64,000 bases of DNA from Rattus norvegicus (taxonomy: Eukaryota > Chordata > Mammalia > Rodentia > Muridae), in NCBI RefSeq assembly GCF_036323735.1, contig NC_086028.1, positions 42,350,001 to 42,414,000 of the forward strand, in the 5' to 3' direction. Numbering within the stretch: position 1 is the first letter of the stretch; each line of letters starts with the position of its first letter. Below are positions 43,156 to 53,180 of the stretch, piece by piece. Both the position numbers and the translations under genes were made by a program. The notes below the pieces were generated by a model, which ran no database searches, was not told where the DNA came from, and worked only from the letters and a program-made list of their open reading frames with translations.

Positions 43156-43579
43156 AGAAAAGTTTGCGTTGGTTTTCGGTGTGTCAGATGTAGTCATTCC
43201 AGTATCCTCTGTTGAAAAGTTTTTCCATTCAACTCCCTTAGCATTTTTGTTCAGGGTTTATTCAATAAGTTTGTATGCACATGCGTGCTTGTGAGTGTGT
43301 ACATGTATGATTGAGCATGTGTGTGTGTGTGTGCATATGTACATGGATGTATGTGTGCACTCTGGGGTGGGGGGAGTTGTTCATATGTTTGTTCTATACA
43401 TGACCTCATTAGTCATTTGTCTGTCCTCACTCAAAGACTGTAGTCTCCTGTTCACCGTAGCCATGGACCAAACTTTGTCCTGTCTGTGTGTGTCATTGTT
43501 TAGCTATCTACCTAAGTTCTTCATGTCCCTGCAAAGATATCATTGTGTCTATAGACCAATCCTTTAAGGACCAGCATAA

Positions 43580-43672
43580 TTTTGCTTTTGAGGCAGGGTC
43601 TCACTATGCATCCCAGGCTGCTCTGAATCTCGTGATCCTCCTGTCTCTACCTCCTATATGTTGGAGCCCCAC
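43580..43672 (-). mobile_element. B1 SINE fragment
   Basis: 'TTTGAGGCAGGGTCTCACTA' and 'GTGATCCTCCTGTCTCTACC' are antisense B1. Confidence 0.75.
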
Positions 43673-44685
43673 CTCTGGGAGCATTGACATCTTGACTTCA
43701 AGTCTTTCCAGATGCTGATGCCACCTGTGTCCTGGTTTACCTATCGCTCTTCCTCCTCAGGCACCCACTTGCAGTTTTCAATGTGTACCTTGCCTATTTT
43801 GCTCAGTTTGTCCTGTAAGTGTTTGATATGTTGGCACTGTTGTAAATGCTAGTTCACTTCCCATTGTTCCATTGCTGGTATTTAGAAATTAAATTGACTT
43901 TTCTACATCATCCCTGTCTCCATGACACTTTAAACTAGCTAGTTCTGCACGTGTTTCTGTCGGTACTTAGGTATTTTTCAGACTGATTTGTCTGTTAATG
44001 CTCTGGCCAAATTGTAGAGACCTAGACAGACACGGGACCATATCTGTTCACCCTCCTCATCAATGTGGACAGAAGGAATGAGAGAGCTGGGTCTTCTAGA
44101 CCCCCTTCAGGCTCCTTGCCACCTCAGCAAAGGCTTCTCAATAGAAGATGCTCCTCTCAGTTAGGACCAGATTGGAGCGAATCAAGGAAGATAGGAGCTT
44201 TCATCTCACTGAAAAGCCTGGAGGGTGTGTGACTAGATGTATGTGGGTGTGTATGCTTGTGAGCTAAAATGTCTGCTACTTCCACGAAAATGAAAGCAGC
44301 CCTCAGAGAAAAGACGGGCAGAAGCTCTGCCACTGGCCTCAGTGCTAGGAATACAGACAGGTCGCTGACTGGCAATGAATACAGCAGGTATGAGAGTTCA
44401 AAGCCTGGGGCATCTTTCAGAAATCACTTTCGGGTTGTGCAAGCCCTCTCTTTCTTTAGAGTTTTGCAGCCCATTAAACTGACCTGAAGCCATTTGATCA
44501 GAGGATAAAGTTAAGCCCTTTATGGTATTATGTCCTTGTGACTGTGTTAGGTCTGTCTAATCCCTGTGTGACCTTCCCTCCATCCAGAAAAAAAAGGGGG
44601 GTTGGGGAGCAGGTCTGTCCATTCCGTTGTCATTGAAAATGAGACCTGCTTTTCTGGAGTTCACAGTTTAGGGGGGACAGACGGT
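43673..44685. other. intron stretch, nothing recognised
   Basis: Unique mixed sequence; no exon-like feature. Confidence 0.4.
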
Positions 44686-44930
44686 GTCTTAGGGTTTTAC
44701 TGCTGTGAACAGACATCGTGACCAAGGCAACTCACAGACAACATTTAATTGGGGCTGGCTTCCAGGTTCAGAGGTTCAGTCCATTATCATCAAGATGGGG
44801 ACCTGGCAGCGTCCAGGCAGGCATGGTGCAGGCAGAGCTGAAGACTAACTTCCAGGCAGCTAGGATCGGGGTGTTAAGCCAATACCCCTCCCAAAGACTC
44901 TCCTGTAGGAATCCTTACCTCTTCTAAATA
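44686..44930 (+). mobile_element. rodent medium-reiteration repeat, partial
   Basis: 'GGGTTTTACTGCTGTGAACA', 'GTGACCAAGGCAACTCACAG' and 'GTTCAGTCCATTATCATCAA' share their start with the 45763 copy. Confidence 0.65.
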
Positions 44931-45046
44931 CCTGGAGAATTTATCTGTACCACCTTTAAAGCAGTACAGTATAGTGATGTGTGTCTTTTCTTATCCTATT
45001 TATTGAACACGTGGACTGTCTTGTTTAACTATAGATATTAGCTACT

Positions 45047-45450
45047 TTCCTCCTTGCCATGACAACATCGTGGAAAGCAGCTTACGGAAGGAAGATGGTT
45101 TGTTTTGTTTTTTGATGCGCGTGGGCGTTTGTCCGCATGTAGTCTGTGTGCCCTGCACTTCTCTAGTGCCTGTGGCAGCCAGAAGAGAGCATCAGATCCC
45201 CTGGAACTAGAGTTACAGATGCCTGTGAGCTGCCGTGTAGGTTCTGGCAATAAAACCCAAGTCCTTTTGAAGGGCAGCCAATGCTCTCGGCCACTAAGCC
45301 ATCTTCCGGCCCCAGGAAGGGTTTATATTAATTAATGGTTAGGAAGGTTACATACAGCCCATCATGTCAGGGTTGGTATGGTGACAGGAGCTGAGTGTGA
45401 GACACTGTCACGTTTGGTCCATAGTCGGGAAGAAGAGAGAGATGGCGCTC
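45047..45450 (+). mobile_element. medium-reiteration repeat fragment interrupted by a B3
   Basis: 'CAGCTTACGGAAGGAAGATG' precedes the SINE. 'GGAAGGGTTTATATTAATTA' and 'GGAGCTGAGTGTGAGACACT' continue it afterwards. Confidence 0.5.
45094..45315 (-). mobile_element. B3 SINE
   Basis: 'GCAGCCAGAAGAGAGCATCA', 'TGTGAGCTGCCGTGTAGGTT' and 'CACTAAGCCATCTTCCGGCC' are antisense B3. Similar short sequence (GGAAG...GTTT) on each side suggests a target-site duplication. Confidence 0.85.
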
Positions 45451-45762
45451 CATTCATTCTTTTTTGTCAGGTCTGGGACCCTGGACCACAGGGGTGGTAC
45501 TGTCTACACTCAGGGTGTACTTTGCTTCCTCAGTTAAACCTCTCTGGTTAATGCCCTCTCAGACACTCCCAAAGGTATGTCTGCTGGGTGATGATGCTAA
45601 GTCCAATCAAGTTGACCCTGAGTTTACCCATCACACTTTGCCTCTCCTAGAATTCCTTGGACACGATAGGCCCTCAGTAATCCCTTGTTAGGTGGATGAA
45701 TGAAAATTACTCAGTGTTTGGCCTTAAAATTCATAGAGGATTTCAACCTACAACTGTCAAGA

Positions 45763-46110
45763 TTCCCTTCTACTGCTGTGAAGAGACACCATGTCCAAGG
45801 CAACTCTTGTGAAAGAGAGCATGTAACTGGGGGCTAGCTACAGTTTCAGAGAGTGAGTCCATGACCACCATGGTGGCAAACACAGCAATGGGGCAGTAGC
45901 CGAGTGCTTTACATCCTGACCTGCAGGGAGTCAGAGAGACGCTGGGCCTGACATGGGGTTTTGAAACTTCAAAGCCCACCCCCCAGTGACACAACCCTCC
46001 AACAAGACTGCACTAGTCCACACCTCCAAGACAGTTTCACTAAGTGGTGACCAGCATTGGATTGGAGCCTGGGAGCCTGTGGGGGCCATTCTCATCGCAC
46101 TACCACACCT
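45763..46110 (+). mobile_element. rodent medium-reiteration repeat, near full length
   Basis: 'TTCTACTGCTGTGAAGAGAC', 'CATGTCCAAGGCAACTCTTG', 'CAAAGCCCACCCCCCAGTGA' and 'GGGGGCCATTCTCATCGCAC' are in the expected order. Confidence 0.7.
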
Positions 46111-46164
46111 TATATAAAACGACTCTATCCATTTGGCTAGATCAGTTCTACCTGGTCCACTCTG

Positions 46165-46166
<2 letters not shown>

Positions 46167-46218
<52 letters not shown>

Positions 46219-46256
46219 TTCTGTGTGCAAGCATACACACACACACACACACACAC
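46167..46256. repeat. (GT)25 - spacer - (AC)11 inverted microsatellite
   Basis: A GT run at 46167-46217 is followed after 17 bases by an AC run at 46235-46256. The two can base-pair as a stem of about 22 bp in either transcript. Confidence 0.97.
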
Positions 46257-47333
46257 GAATGCACACAGAGGAAGGATATTAGAATAATATACTTAATGTT
46301 TGACATCAAAGAGTGCATGGGATCCTAAAGCAAACTTCCAGCTCCTCTGAAGGGAGGAGTCCAGGGAATCACCCTAACATCTGCAGCAAAGACGGTCCCC
46401 TAATACAGCCCGAGACGTGGCTGAAGCCCACAACCCTTTCCATTTTCTTCTGGGCCAGAGGTTCAAGCACCCTTGCTGATGGGCCCTGCCAAGTCTGCAG
46501 TCTCAGGATTGGAGTGTGTGCTCTGACCAGTCTTTCTTCCCTAGCAGACTGGAGTTGGCTTTGTTCTCTCCTCTCCTCAGAGGGTGCCAGACACACCAAG
46601 GGGTGATTAAACAAAGATTAAAATTCCATTTGGATGATGAGTGAGTGAGCGGCTGTTGGGGCCGTGATGGATTCCTTCGGAATGCTGACTAAGAGCACAT
46701 GGGTCCCAGACACAGTCAGTCTGAGCACATCAACATGCATTTACAGTTTGCTGTCTAAAGGGATTTCCAGTCCATTCCCCAGGATCCCCAACTAGCTCAT
46801 GTCCTCAAAGCATTCCTTCTCTTTGCCTTCCTTGCCTGTGGCAAGGGAATGTTCTGGAAGCTGGGGGGAGGAAAAGTATCAGAAGATGATTGCAAACAAA
46901 GAAAAGGAACTCAACTTTCAGAGACACGCCTCTGAGTGTGCAGTGTTGTGGAAGCATCCGAGTACCTCTGGGTTGCAGTCTTGGGGTGCTTTTTTCCATA
47001 ATAGTACATGATCGATGTTACTTATCAGTTGTGTGCTTGGAGTTCGGTGGGTCAAGCCCTTGGCTGGGCAAGTGTAAGAACCTGGTTTTGGGTTCCCAGG
47101 ACTCTTGTGAAAGCAGGCGTCTGTCACCCCAGCACCTGACACTCATTTCCAAGCCTCTGGCCTGGCTGCAGCTGTTAGCCACCTGCAGTTCTAGAGCACT
47201 GGGGAGATATTGGAAGTGACTCGAAGCCAGGAGGAGTTCCAAGTCTCCGTCCAAAGAGAGAGTAGTAAAATGCACAATTATGTGTTACAATGCTGCTGTT
47301 CTAGAGAAGGTGGGTTGGGTTCAGTGGAGTATG
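46257..47333. other. intron stretch, nothing recognised
   Basis: Unique mixed sequence; several short open frames on both strands without exon context. Confidence 0.4.
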
Positions 47334-47583
47334 CTGGGGTAGAGAGATGACGTAGTGGTTAAGTGTGTGCCCTGGTCTGTGCAGAGGACTACATTCAGTT
47401 CTAGCACCTGTGTCTGGCAGCTCACAACTGCTGGTAACTTCAGCTGCAGGGTATCCGACGCCCTCCTCTGACCTCCACAGACATACGCCTCCACCTACCC
47501 TCACACACATACATACATACATACATACATACATACATACATACATACATACATACATACAAGTTAAATACATCTTTAAAAAA
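47334..47583 (+). mobile_element. B3 SINE with (CATA)n end
   Basis: 'TAGAGAGATGACGTAGTGGT', 'GCTCACAACTGCTGGTAACT' and 'TCTGACCTCCACAGACATAC' lead into a (CATA)n run at 47505-47560 and an A-rich tail. Confidence 0.78.
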
Positions 47584-47584
47584 T

Positions 47585-47710
47585 AAATATTACTCGGGGT
47601 TGGGGATTTAGCTCAGTGGTAGAGTGCTTGCCTAGCAAGCACAAGGCCCTGGGTTCAGTCCTCAGCTCCGGAAAAAAAGAAAAAAAAAAAAAAGAAAAAA
47701 AATATTACTC
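47585..47710 (+). mobile_element. rat ID element with 11-bp target-site duplication
   Basis: The 75-base ID core (47596-47670) carries 'GGGGTTGGGGATTTAGCTCA' and the B-box 'GGGTTCAGTCCTC'. It is followed by an A-rich tail with G interruptions. AAATATTACTC flanks it at 47585-47595 and 47700-47710. ID elements derive from BC1 RNA and expanded greatly in rat, which is the best species clue in the window. Confidence 0.93.
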
Positions 47711-47737
47711 AAACCAACATCATGTACTTCTTGACTG

Positions 47738-47818
47738 TTCCTTTGGAGTTCTGAGGACTGAACCAGGGCCTAGCAAATGCTAAGCGAACTTAGCATCGTT
47801 GAACTGCACCCCTTGGCC
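47738..47818 (-). mobile_element. old ID-like SINE fragment
   Basis: 'CTGAACCAGGGCCTAGCAAA' and 'AACTGCACCCCTTGGCC' read as a decayed antisense ID core. Confidence 0.6.
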
Positions 47819-47824
47819 TCTGCT

Positions 47825-47953
47825 TATTTTTGTCTTTTTTTGACCTGGGACTATGTCTCACTGTAAAGACCAAGTTGGCCTAGAGCCTGTGGTCTCCCTG
47901 CCTCTACCTCCTAGGTGTTAGGATTAGAGGGGCTCACCACCACACCCAGCCTC
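47825..47953 (-). mobile_element. B1 SINE, diverged
   Basis: 'CTATGTCTCACTGTAAAGAC' and 'CACCACCACACCCAGCCTC' are antisense B1. Confidence 0.75.
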
Positions 47954-48269
47954 ATTTTCCTTCTTCAGAGTTTAAAGCAGCTTGCTTCGCCTGTCAGGGC
48001 CGTTTCACATACCTTCCCGTTGGGCAGCCACACACTTGGCACTTTGTCTCGTGGATGAAACGAGTATGCCTGTCTCTCCTTCCTCTCCTGGGTGGCAAGT
48101 TCCCAAGGGGTGGTGCTGAGCTTGTGTCCCCCTGGCCTCTGCCCATCTAACGGGCACATACATGGCCGGCACTTAGGAAGATGCTGAGGTCTGGGCAGGT
48201 GATAGTCTTCTCTTTAAGCAGTGTACCCTCTGGGCCATTGTTACTGCCAATATTCCCTTTGTCTTCCTT

Positions 48270-48312
48270 TTCACAGTCTCTTCTTTTTCTTTCTTTCTTT
48301 TTTTTTTTAAAG
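48270..48312 (+). promoter_or_regulatory. Galnt10: 3' splice site of Galnt10 intron 1
   Basis: An unusually long, T-dominated pyrimidine tract (about 48276-48308, CTTT units) is followed by AAAG. The acceptor AG is at 48311-48312. The base at -3 is A, less favoured than C or T, so the strong tract may compensate. The next downstream AG (48322-48323) would shift the frame. Confidence 0.85.
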
Positions 48313-48415
48313 GAATTACACAGTCGGCAAAAAAAGACACTTTTCTTGGGAGCTGAACAAAGGCTGAAGGACTGGCATAACAAGGAGGCTATCAGGAGGG
48401 ATGCGCAGCGCGTAG
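48313..48415 (+). CDS. Galnt10: Galnt10 exon 2 (stem region of the GalNAc-transferase)
   Basis: Encodes 34 complete codons plus one base, beginning ELHSRQKKTLFLGAEQ and ending with EAIRRDAQRV and the first base of Gly. I recognise this as the luminal stem segment just after the signal-anchor of polypeptide N-acetylgalactosaminyltransferase 10. That enzyme is a Golgi type II membrane protein of family GT27, which transfers GalNAc from UDP-GalNAc to Ser/Thr to start mucin-type O-glycosylation, preferring already glycosylated peptides. The segment is basic and contains no catalytic residues. The donor is GTATGG at 48416. Phase is 0 at the start and 1 at the end; 103 nt means that skipping this exon would shift the frame. 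The assignment is confirmed by exact phase agreement with exons 3 and 4. Confidence 0.95.
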
Positions 48416-48784
48416 GTATGGAGGGCGGGGCCAAGTGTGGGCATCGTGTGAGTGTGCCATGGGTGTGTGCAAGTGTGCTGAGTGTGTTAGGGGTATCTGG
48501 ACCTCTTGTTCACTTCCTGCCTGCCACCCACTGTCCTTCCTAATTCCCGTCTGACCTTTCACCTGTCTGACCGTCTGACTTCTGCTGTCAGCACCAGATC
48601 CTCTGTCTTCAAGTTCTCCCTGCCACCTGCATATCAGCCCGTGACCGTGTCTCTATCCTAGCAAGTCCCATCCCAAAGTGAGGAACGGTGATTCGAATCT
48701 ACATGGATTGAACATGGACAAACTTCCACCCTCAGCAACCTGACCGGCCTTTATGGCAGGCTGAATAAGAGGGGATCTGTGCCC

Positions 48785-48895
48785 CAGAGAGGTGTAGCCA
48801 TCACCCAGGGAGAGAGCAAGGCCAATCTGGGATTCAAACCCAGGACTGAAAGGCAGAGCCAGTTCCTCACCGACTACAGACTCCTTTTGCTAACA
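48785..48895 (-). mobile_element. MIR SINE
   Basis: 'CCAGAGAGGTGTAGCCATCA' and 'TGGGATTCAAACCCAGGACT' follow the antisense MIR consensus. Confidence 0.55.
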
Positions 48896-50194
48896 GGGCT
48901 TTGTCATCATCCCTGTGAGGCCGGCAGGCGGGGGGAGGGGGGTGTAAATAGGTACAGAGACCATGTGGAGAATCCAGACAAAGGTCAGGAGGGCAGCTGC
49001 AAGGCCACTGGCATTCTGCCCTTCCTGAGCCTCTGTCTCCCCATGGATGACCTCATGCAGTTAGCTTGGGGGGGCCTCAGAAGGTTGCTCTGAGTGTGTG
49101 GAGCGAGAAGGTGGCTATAATTTTGCTTTGCTTGAGTGGAAAGTGGATACAGCAGCTAGAGCAATGGGAATGGTGTGTGGTGATCTGGGTTAAAGGTGTC
49201 CCTTCTAAATTATTTATGACCAAACCAACTCAGCAGGAAGCTCAGAAGAGAGCAGGTGTAATAACTGAGCTCATGCCCAGGACGTCCCCAGCCCTGGCAC
49301 ATGCTGCTCTGTGTGCCCAGGATGTTACATGGAATCAGAAGGGTGCTCCTTTAAGAAAGGAAACATCTCCAAAGAGACAGCTGGCCAGGCAGTTGTGCCT
49401 GAATTATTAGAATATCGGGCTGCCTGGCAAGGGAAGAAAGAATAGCAGAGAGATTAAGAAAAGCAAATGACTGTTTAATTTCTTGTTTGTTGAAATAAAA
49501 TTATACATAAGTATTAAAGAGTAAATATTTTTTAAGCAATTTATGAAGTTGCCTAATTATAAAAAAAAGAAGAAGAAGAAAGAAAAAGCCATTAACAAGA
49601 CTGAGGAGTGCTAAGTACACACCCGGTCCTCCATACCAAGTGGCCTCCTCCGCCATCACAGAGGACCTTGTCTGTTGAGAAGACAGAAGCCACAGCCTTG
49701 CCAGAATGCTGCACTGCGGTCCGGCTGGCTGGCCTTTGCCCTCTCTTCTCTACTCAGCCTTTGGGACTGACTATTGTTCATGTCTCCTGGAGTCTCGTTC
49801 TGAGCAGAGGTCAGGCCTCTCCACCGGCTGCATCTGAGCAGCCTCGGTGACCTTGGTTTTGTGACACCCAGAGGACAGTTGGCCCTAAGCAGGCTCTGGA
49901 GTGGCTGACTGTTGGGCACAGTAGGGCGGACCCTCGAGGTGCTTTTCCCAGAGTTTTCTCCTTTCTCAGTCACCAGAAGCTCACGGGGACCCCAGAGAAC
50001 ATGCTCTCAGAACATTAGAGACCCTTCTCTGACAGACGGCACAGAGATTGCCAACCCTTAGTCCACTGAGTCTGGAACTTGCAGCAGAACTTTCCAAGCA
50101 GACCTGGCACATTAGATAAGGCCGCTCTTAAGTTATCTCCCAACTTTAAAGAGAAATCAAAGCATCTTTTTATCATCACGGCATTAAAAAAAAA

Positions 50195-50292
50195 TTATTA
50201 TTTATTTACAGCAGTACTGAGGACCCAGCCCCAAGCCAGTACCTCAGAGGTACTAGGCAAACACTCTGCCACTAAGCTACACCCCAGCCCTT
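50195..50292 (-). mobile_element. ID-like SINE, diverged
   Basis: 'TACTAGGCAAACACTCTGCC' then 'ACTAAGCTACACCCCAGCCC' is an antisense ID core. Confidence 0.7.
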
Positions 50293-50779
50293 GTTTATGA
50301 CACTTTTGATTGACACAGAACATTTGCCTCACTTAGGTGATGATAATCAGGCAGCCTCAAGTTTATCTGGTGGTTGACAGCTCACAGAAAGTTATCACTG
50401 GGTAGCCTCTCATTTGACTCCCTCAGACATGCTGGCTGCCAATATGAGAGGAGACGGTTGTAGCTGAAGGTTCTTCAGCTCAGAGAAGGTAGATCTGCCT
50501 CCTGTCTGGGGAGACTGAGTGGGCAGGGGGTTCTCACTCTGGAGGGAGTGCAGGGAGCAAGGGCTTCAGCCATCACCCTTGGTTCTGTAGCCTTTTGTGA
50601 ATCTCAGTATCATTCAGAGTGACAGTTCTCAAGTACAGGATTGCTATGGGGACTCCAGGGAAAAGATCCGTGCAGTACAGAACAGGATCCTGGCCAAGTG
50701 AATGATACCCCTCCCCCTCTTCCCACTCCCTCTGCACAATTTGGGGGGATGCTTGGGTGAAATTCGTTTTGATTGTTAG

Positions 50780-50990
50780 GGGATGGAAAGACGACTCTTT
50801 GCAAGTTTGGTCCAAGTCAGGCAGTTTTTAACTGCCTTATAGTTCCGGCTCCAGAGGATATGCTGCCCTCTTCTGGCTTCCACAGGCACTGCACTCATAT
50901 CTGCACATACCCACACACAGACACAGAGAGAGAGATAGAGGAGGGGGAGAGGGAGGGAGGGAGAGAGAGAGAGAGAAAAAGAGAGAGAGA
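50780..50990 (+). mobile_element. B3 SINE fragment with (GA)n end
   Basis: 'GGCTCCAGAGGATATGCTGC' and 'CTCTTCTGGCTTCCACAGGC' are sense B3 body. They pass through CACACA into a GA-rich tract at 50922-50990. Confidence 0.7.
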
Positions 50991-51003
50991 CACAATTTTT
51001 GTA

Positions 51004-51226
51004 AAAATTAAAATTATTTATTTCATTTTATGTATGAGTGTTTTGCCTGTGCGTATGTATGTGTACTACATGTGTACCTGGTGCCTGAGGAGGACAGAAG
51101 AGGGCTTGAGATACCCCAGAACTGGGGTTACAGATTGCCGTAAACTGCAGTATGGTCACTGGCACCTAAACCCAGATCCTCTGTGAGAAAGTGTCCTTTA
51201 CTGCTCATCCATCTCTCCATCCCCCA
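51004..51226 (-). mobile_element. B3 SINE
   Basis: 'TTATTTCATTTTATGTATGA', 'GAGGACAGAAGAGGGCTTGA' and 'GCTCATCCATCTCTCCATCC' are antisense B3. Confidence 0.85.
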
Positions 51227-51944
51227 CATGATTTAAAAAATAGAAGAAAACGTACTCTTTAAATCTTGGTTATCTGGGGTTTTTAAGGTGCGCTTAGATT
51301 AGTGGAACTCACTCAGGGTGTCTGTGAAGGCCTCTGACCGGATGAAGATTATTTTATAGAGAGGAATGCTAGAAGACATGGGTTTAGGAGAAAGCACCAA
51401 GATGAACTCCTCTTCAAGGGAAGAGATTTATTCCTGTCAGAGATGGTCTAGTGAGGGCCCGGAGAGAAAGTCTTCAGTCTCAACAGACAAAGCACGGTGT
51501 CCATCCTTGAAGGTTTCCTCGCACAGCCTGGAAGCAGGCTTAGTTAATATATGCTCTAGTAGTAGTCCATAGTGCCTGCCTGAGGTCAGGTTGTCTCCAG
51601 TGTCAAGGGAGCAGAGGGAGGGAGAGGGTGTGGCTTCTTGTAGTGAGTGATCCATTCACTTTCCAAAGAAACCTTGGAGAGAGAGAGGTTTCCGGAAGGT
51701 GTGGCTGGATACTTTGAAGCCCTCCAGAACACCACCACCAGGGTTTGGGACCCAACAGTGATGAAACTGATACATGGACAGTTTGAGGGAAGACAAAAGT
51801 AGAGGTGGGGCCTCTATACAGAAAGTCGAATACTGGGGGTTAGAGGGTGTCCCTGGGGCCGAATCTCAACTCTGGCCTCTTCCTGTGCCCCATCTCTCTG
51901 CTTCCTTCTCTCCCTGAGCCCACCAGCCTCTTCCACACACTCCT

Positions 51945-52085
51945 GCTACCTCGAGTTCTGCTTCACAACAGGCACAGAAGCACAGAGCCATGTGATAATG
52001 GACAGAGCTCTCTGGAATAAAACCCTTCCTCCATTAAGTTGCTTTTCCTAGGTCCTTGGTCACAATAACGCAGATGTAACTAATG
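51945..52085 (+). mobile_element. 3' end of rodent medium-reiteration repeat (second type)
   Basis: 'AATAAAACCCTTCCTCCATT' with 'AAGTTGCTTTTCCTAGG' and 'GATGTAACTAATGTG' match the ends at 37600 and 60690. Confidence 0.5.
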
Positions 52086-52109
52086 TGTAACTAAGGTGAC
52101 TAGGTATAA

Positions 52110-52373
52110 GATTTTCTTTTAAATTTTTATATGTTTTTATATGTATGAGTGTAGGTTTGTTTGGTTTTGGTTTTTTTGTTTGTTTATTTTGCCTGTATGT
52201 AAGTCTGTGTAGCACATGGTGTATAGTGCCTATAGAGGCCATAAGAGGATATGTGGTCCCTGGAAACTTGAGTTATGGGTGGTTGTGAGCCACCATGTGA
52301 ATGCTAGGGCCCAAGTCCTGAGTTTCTCTGCAAGCGCAGCCAGTGCACCAACCATTGAGCAATCTGTCCAGCC
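52110..52373 (-). mobile_element. B3-type SINE just upstream of exon 3
   Basis: 'GTTTATTTTGCCTGTATGTA', 'GTGAGCCACCATGTGAATGC' and 'TGAGCAATCTGTCCAGCCCC' are antisense B3. Its end lies 103 bases before the exon 3 acceptor. Confidence 0.82.
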
Positions 52374-52476
52374 CCAGGTGTAAGGCTTTATCTGAGGCCC
52401 AGTCATTCTTCCCCCAGCCCCAGCCCTTGTAGATGTCAGGTAAACCAGCAACACTGAATTTGCTCTCTGCCTCTAG

Positions 52477-52615
52477 GAAATGGAGAACAGGGGAAGCCTT
52501 ACCCCATGACCGATGCTGAGAGAGTGGACCAGGCATACCGGGAAAACGGATTTAACATCTACGTCAGTGATAAAATCTCCCTGAATCGCTCTCTCCCCGA
52601 TATCCGGCACCCAAA
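52477..52615 (+). CDS. Galnt10: Galnt10 exon 3 (stem/catalytic boundary)
   Basis: Starting with the last two bases of the split Gly codon, it encodes NGEQGKPYPMTDAERVDQAY, then RENGFNIYVSDKISLNRSLP, then DIRHP and two bases of Asn (139 nt). The FN-YVSDKISLNRSLPD-RH pattern is the conserved entry segment shared by polypeptide GalNAc-transferases, just before the GT-A catalytic domain, and its Cys lies in exon 4. The detailed text matches isoenzyme 10 as I recall it. NRS is a possible N-glycosylation sequon. The acceptor is TCTGCCTCTAG and the donor is GTGAGT, both strong. Phase is 1 at the start and 2 at the end, so skipping it shifts the frame. Catalytic DXH and the ricin-type lectin domain lie further downstream, outside the window. 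Confidence 0.97.
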
Positions 52616-52879
52616 GTGAGTGTCACGTCTCTCATCCTCCGCTGTCTAAGGAGTTTGCCCGCTGCTCTGGGTTGTGAATTCGTTAAAACAAACAAGCATT
52701 CGCATGAGGTGCTGGCCTGCCGGCTGCCAGGTGGGACAGAGCCCCTGCAGGAGCTTGAGCAAGCTTGGAGCTGGTGTGCCTGGGAATGGTGAACCAGTGT
52801 GATCCTTCTCTCAGACTAGGAGCCAGTTCTCCAAGTGTCTGCAGGACAGTGACATTGGTTCACCTGGGAGTTTGTTATA

Positions 52880-53180
52880 CGTGCAAGAGTGAGTGAGGGG
52901 CACGTGTGTCACACGTACATGTGGAGATCAAAGGACAACCCTCTGGTGTAGGTCCTTACTTTCTGCTTTGTTTGAGACAGGGCCTTGTTGCTATTCACTG
53001 TGTATAGGGCAGGCTAGCTGCTGCCAGCTCCTAGAAATTCTCCCCTCCTCCCATCTCACAGGAAGAGTGCTGAGATGACAGACACACCCGTGTCCAGCTT
53101 TCCTGTGGGTTCTAGGAATTCAAACCCAGGTCATCTGGTTTGCTCAGCAATCAGTTCACCCCCTGGACTCTGTCCAGCCC
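52880..53180 (-). mobile_element. B4 SINE
   Basis: 'GTGGAGATCAAAGGACAACC', a B1-like middle ('GTTTGAGACAGGGCCTTGTT') and 'TAGGAATTCAAACCCAGGTC' are in antisense B4 order. Confidence 0.75.

Larger units (their letters stand above)
1..48312 (+). other. Galnt10: Galnt10 intron 1, 3' portion
   Basis: This non-coding sequence lies upstream of the first visible Galnt10 exon. The exon that would carry the start codon and transmembrane anchor is not seen, so the 5' end of the intron lies outside the window. The intron is inferred to be phase 0, because exon 2 begins on a complete Glu codon. It ends with a long T/C-rich tract and the acceptor AAAG. It is filled with SINEs, simple repeats and stretches of unique sequence. 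That the upstream sequence is intron rather than intergenic is an inference from the known long first intron of this gene in mammals. Confidence 0.85.
48416..52476 (+). other. Galnt10: Galnt10 intron 2
   Basis: 4061 bp, phase 1, donor GTATGG, acceptor GCCTCTAG. It contains a MIR, an ID-like fragment, three B3-type SINEs, a medium repeat and GA-rich sequence. 48896-50194 is otherwise unique, with an AT-rich patch at 49440-49600 and a G-run at 48929-48942. 51230-51940 is unique. Confidence 0.93.

Noticed and set aside
1..48312. Possible Galnt10 exon 1 or CpG-island promoter in the window
   Set aside because: No CpG-dense stretch and no frame resembling the short cytoplasmic tail plus signal-anchor was found, so exon 1 is placed upstream of the window.
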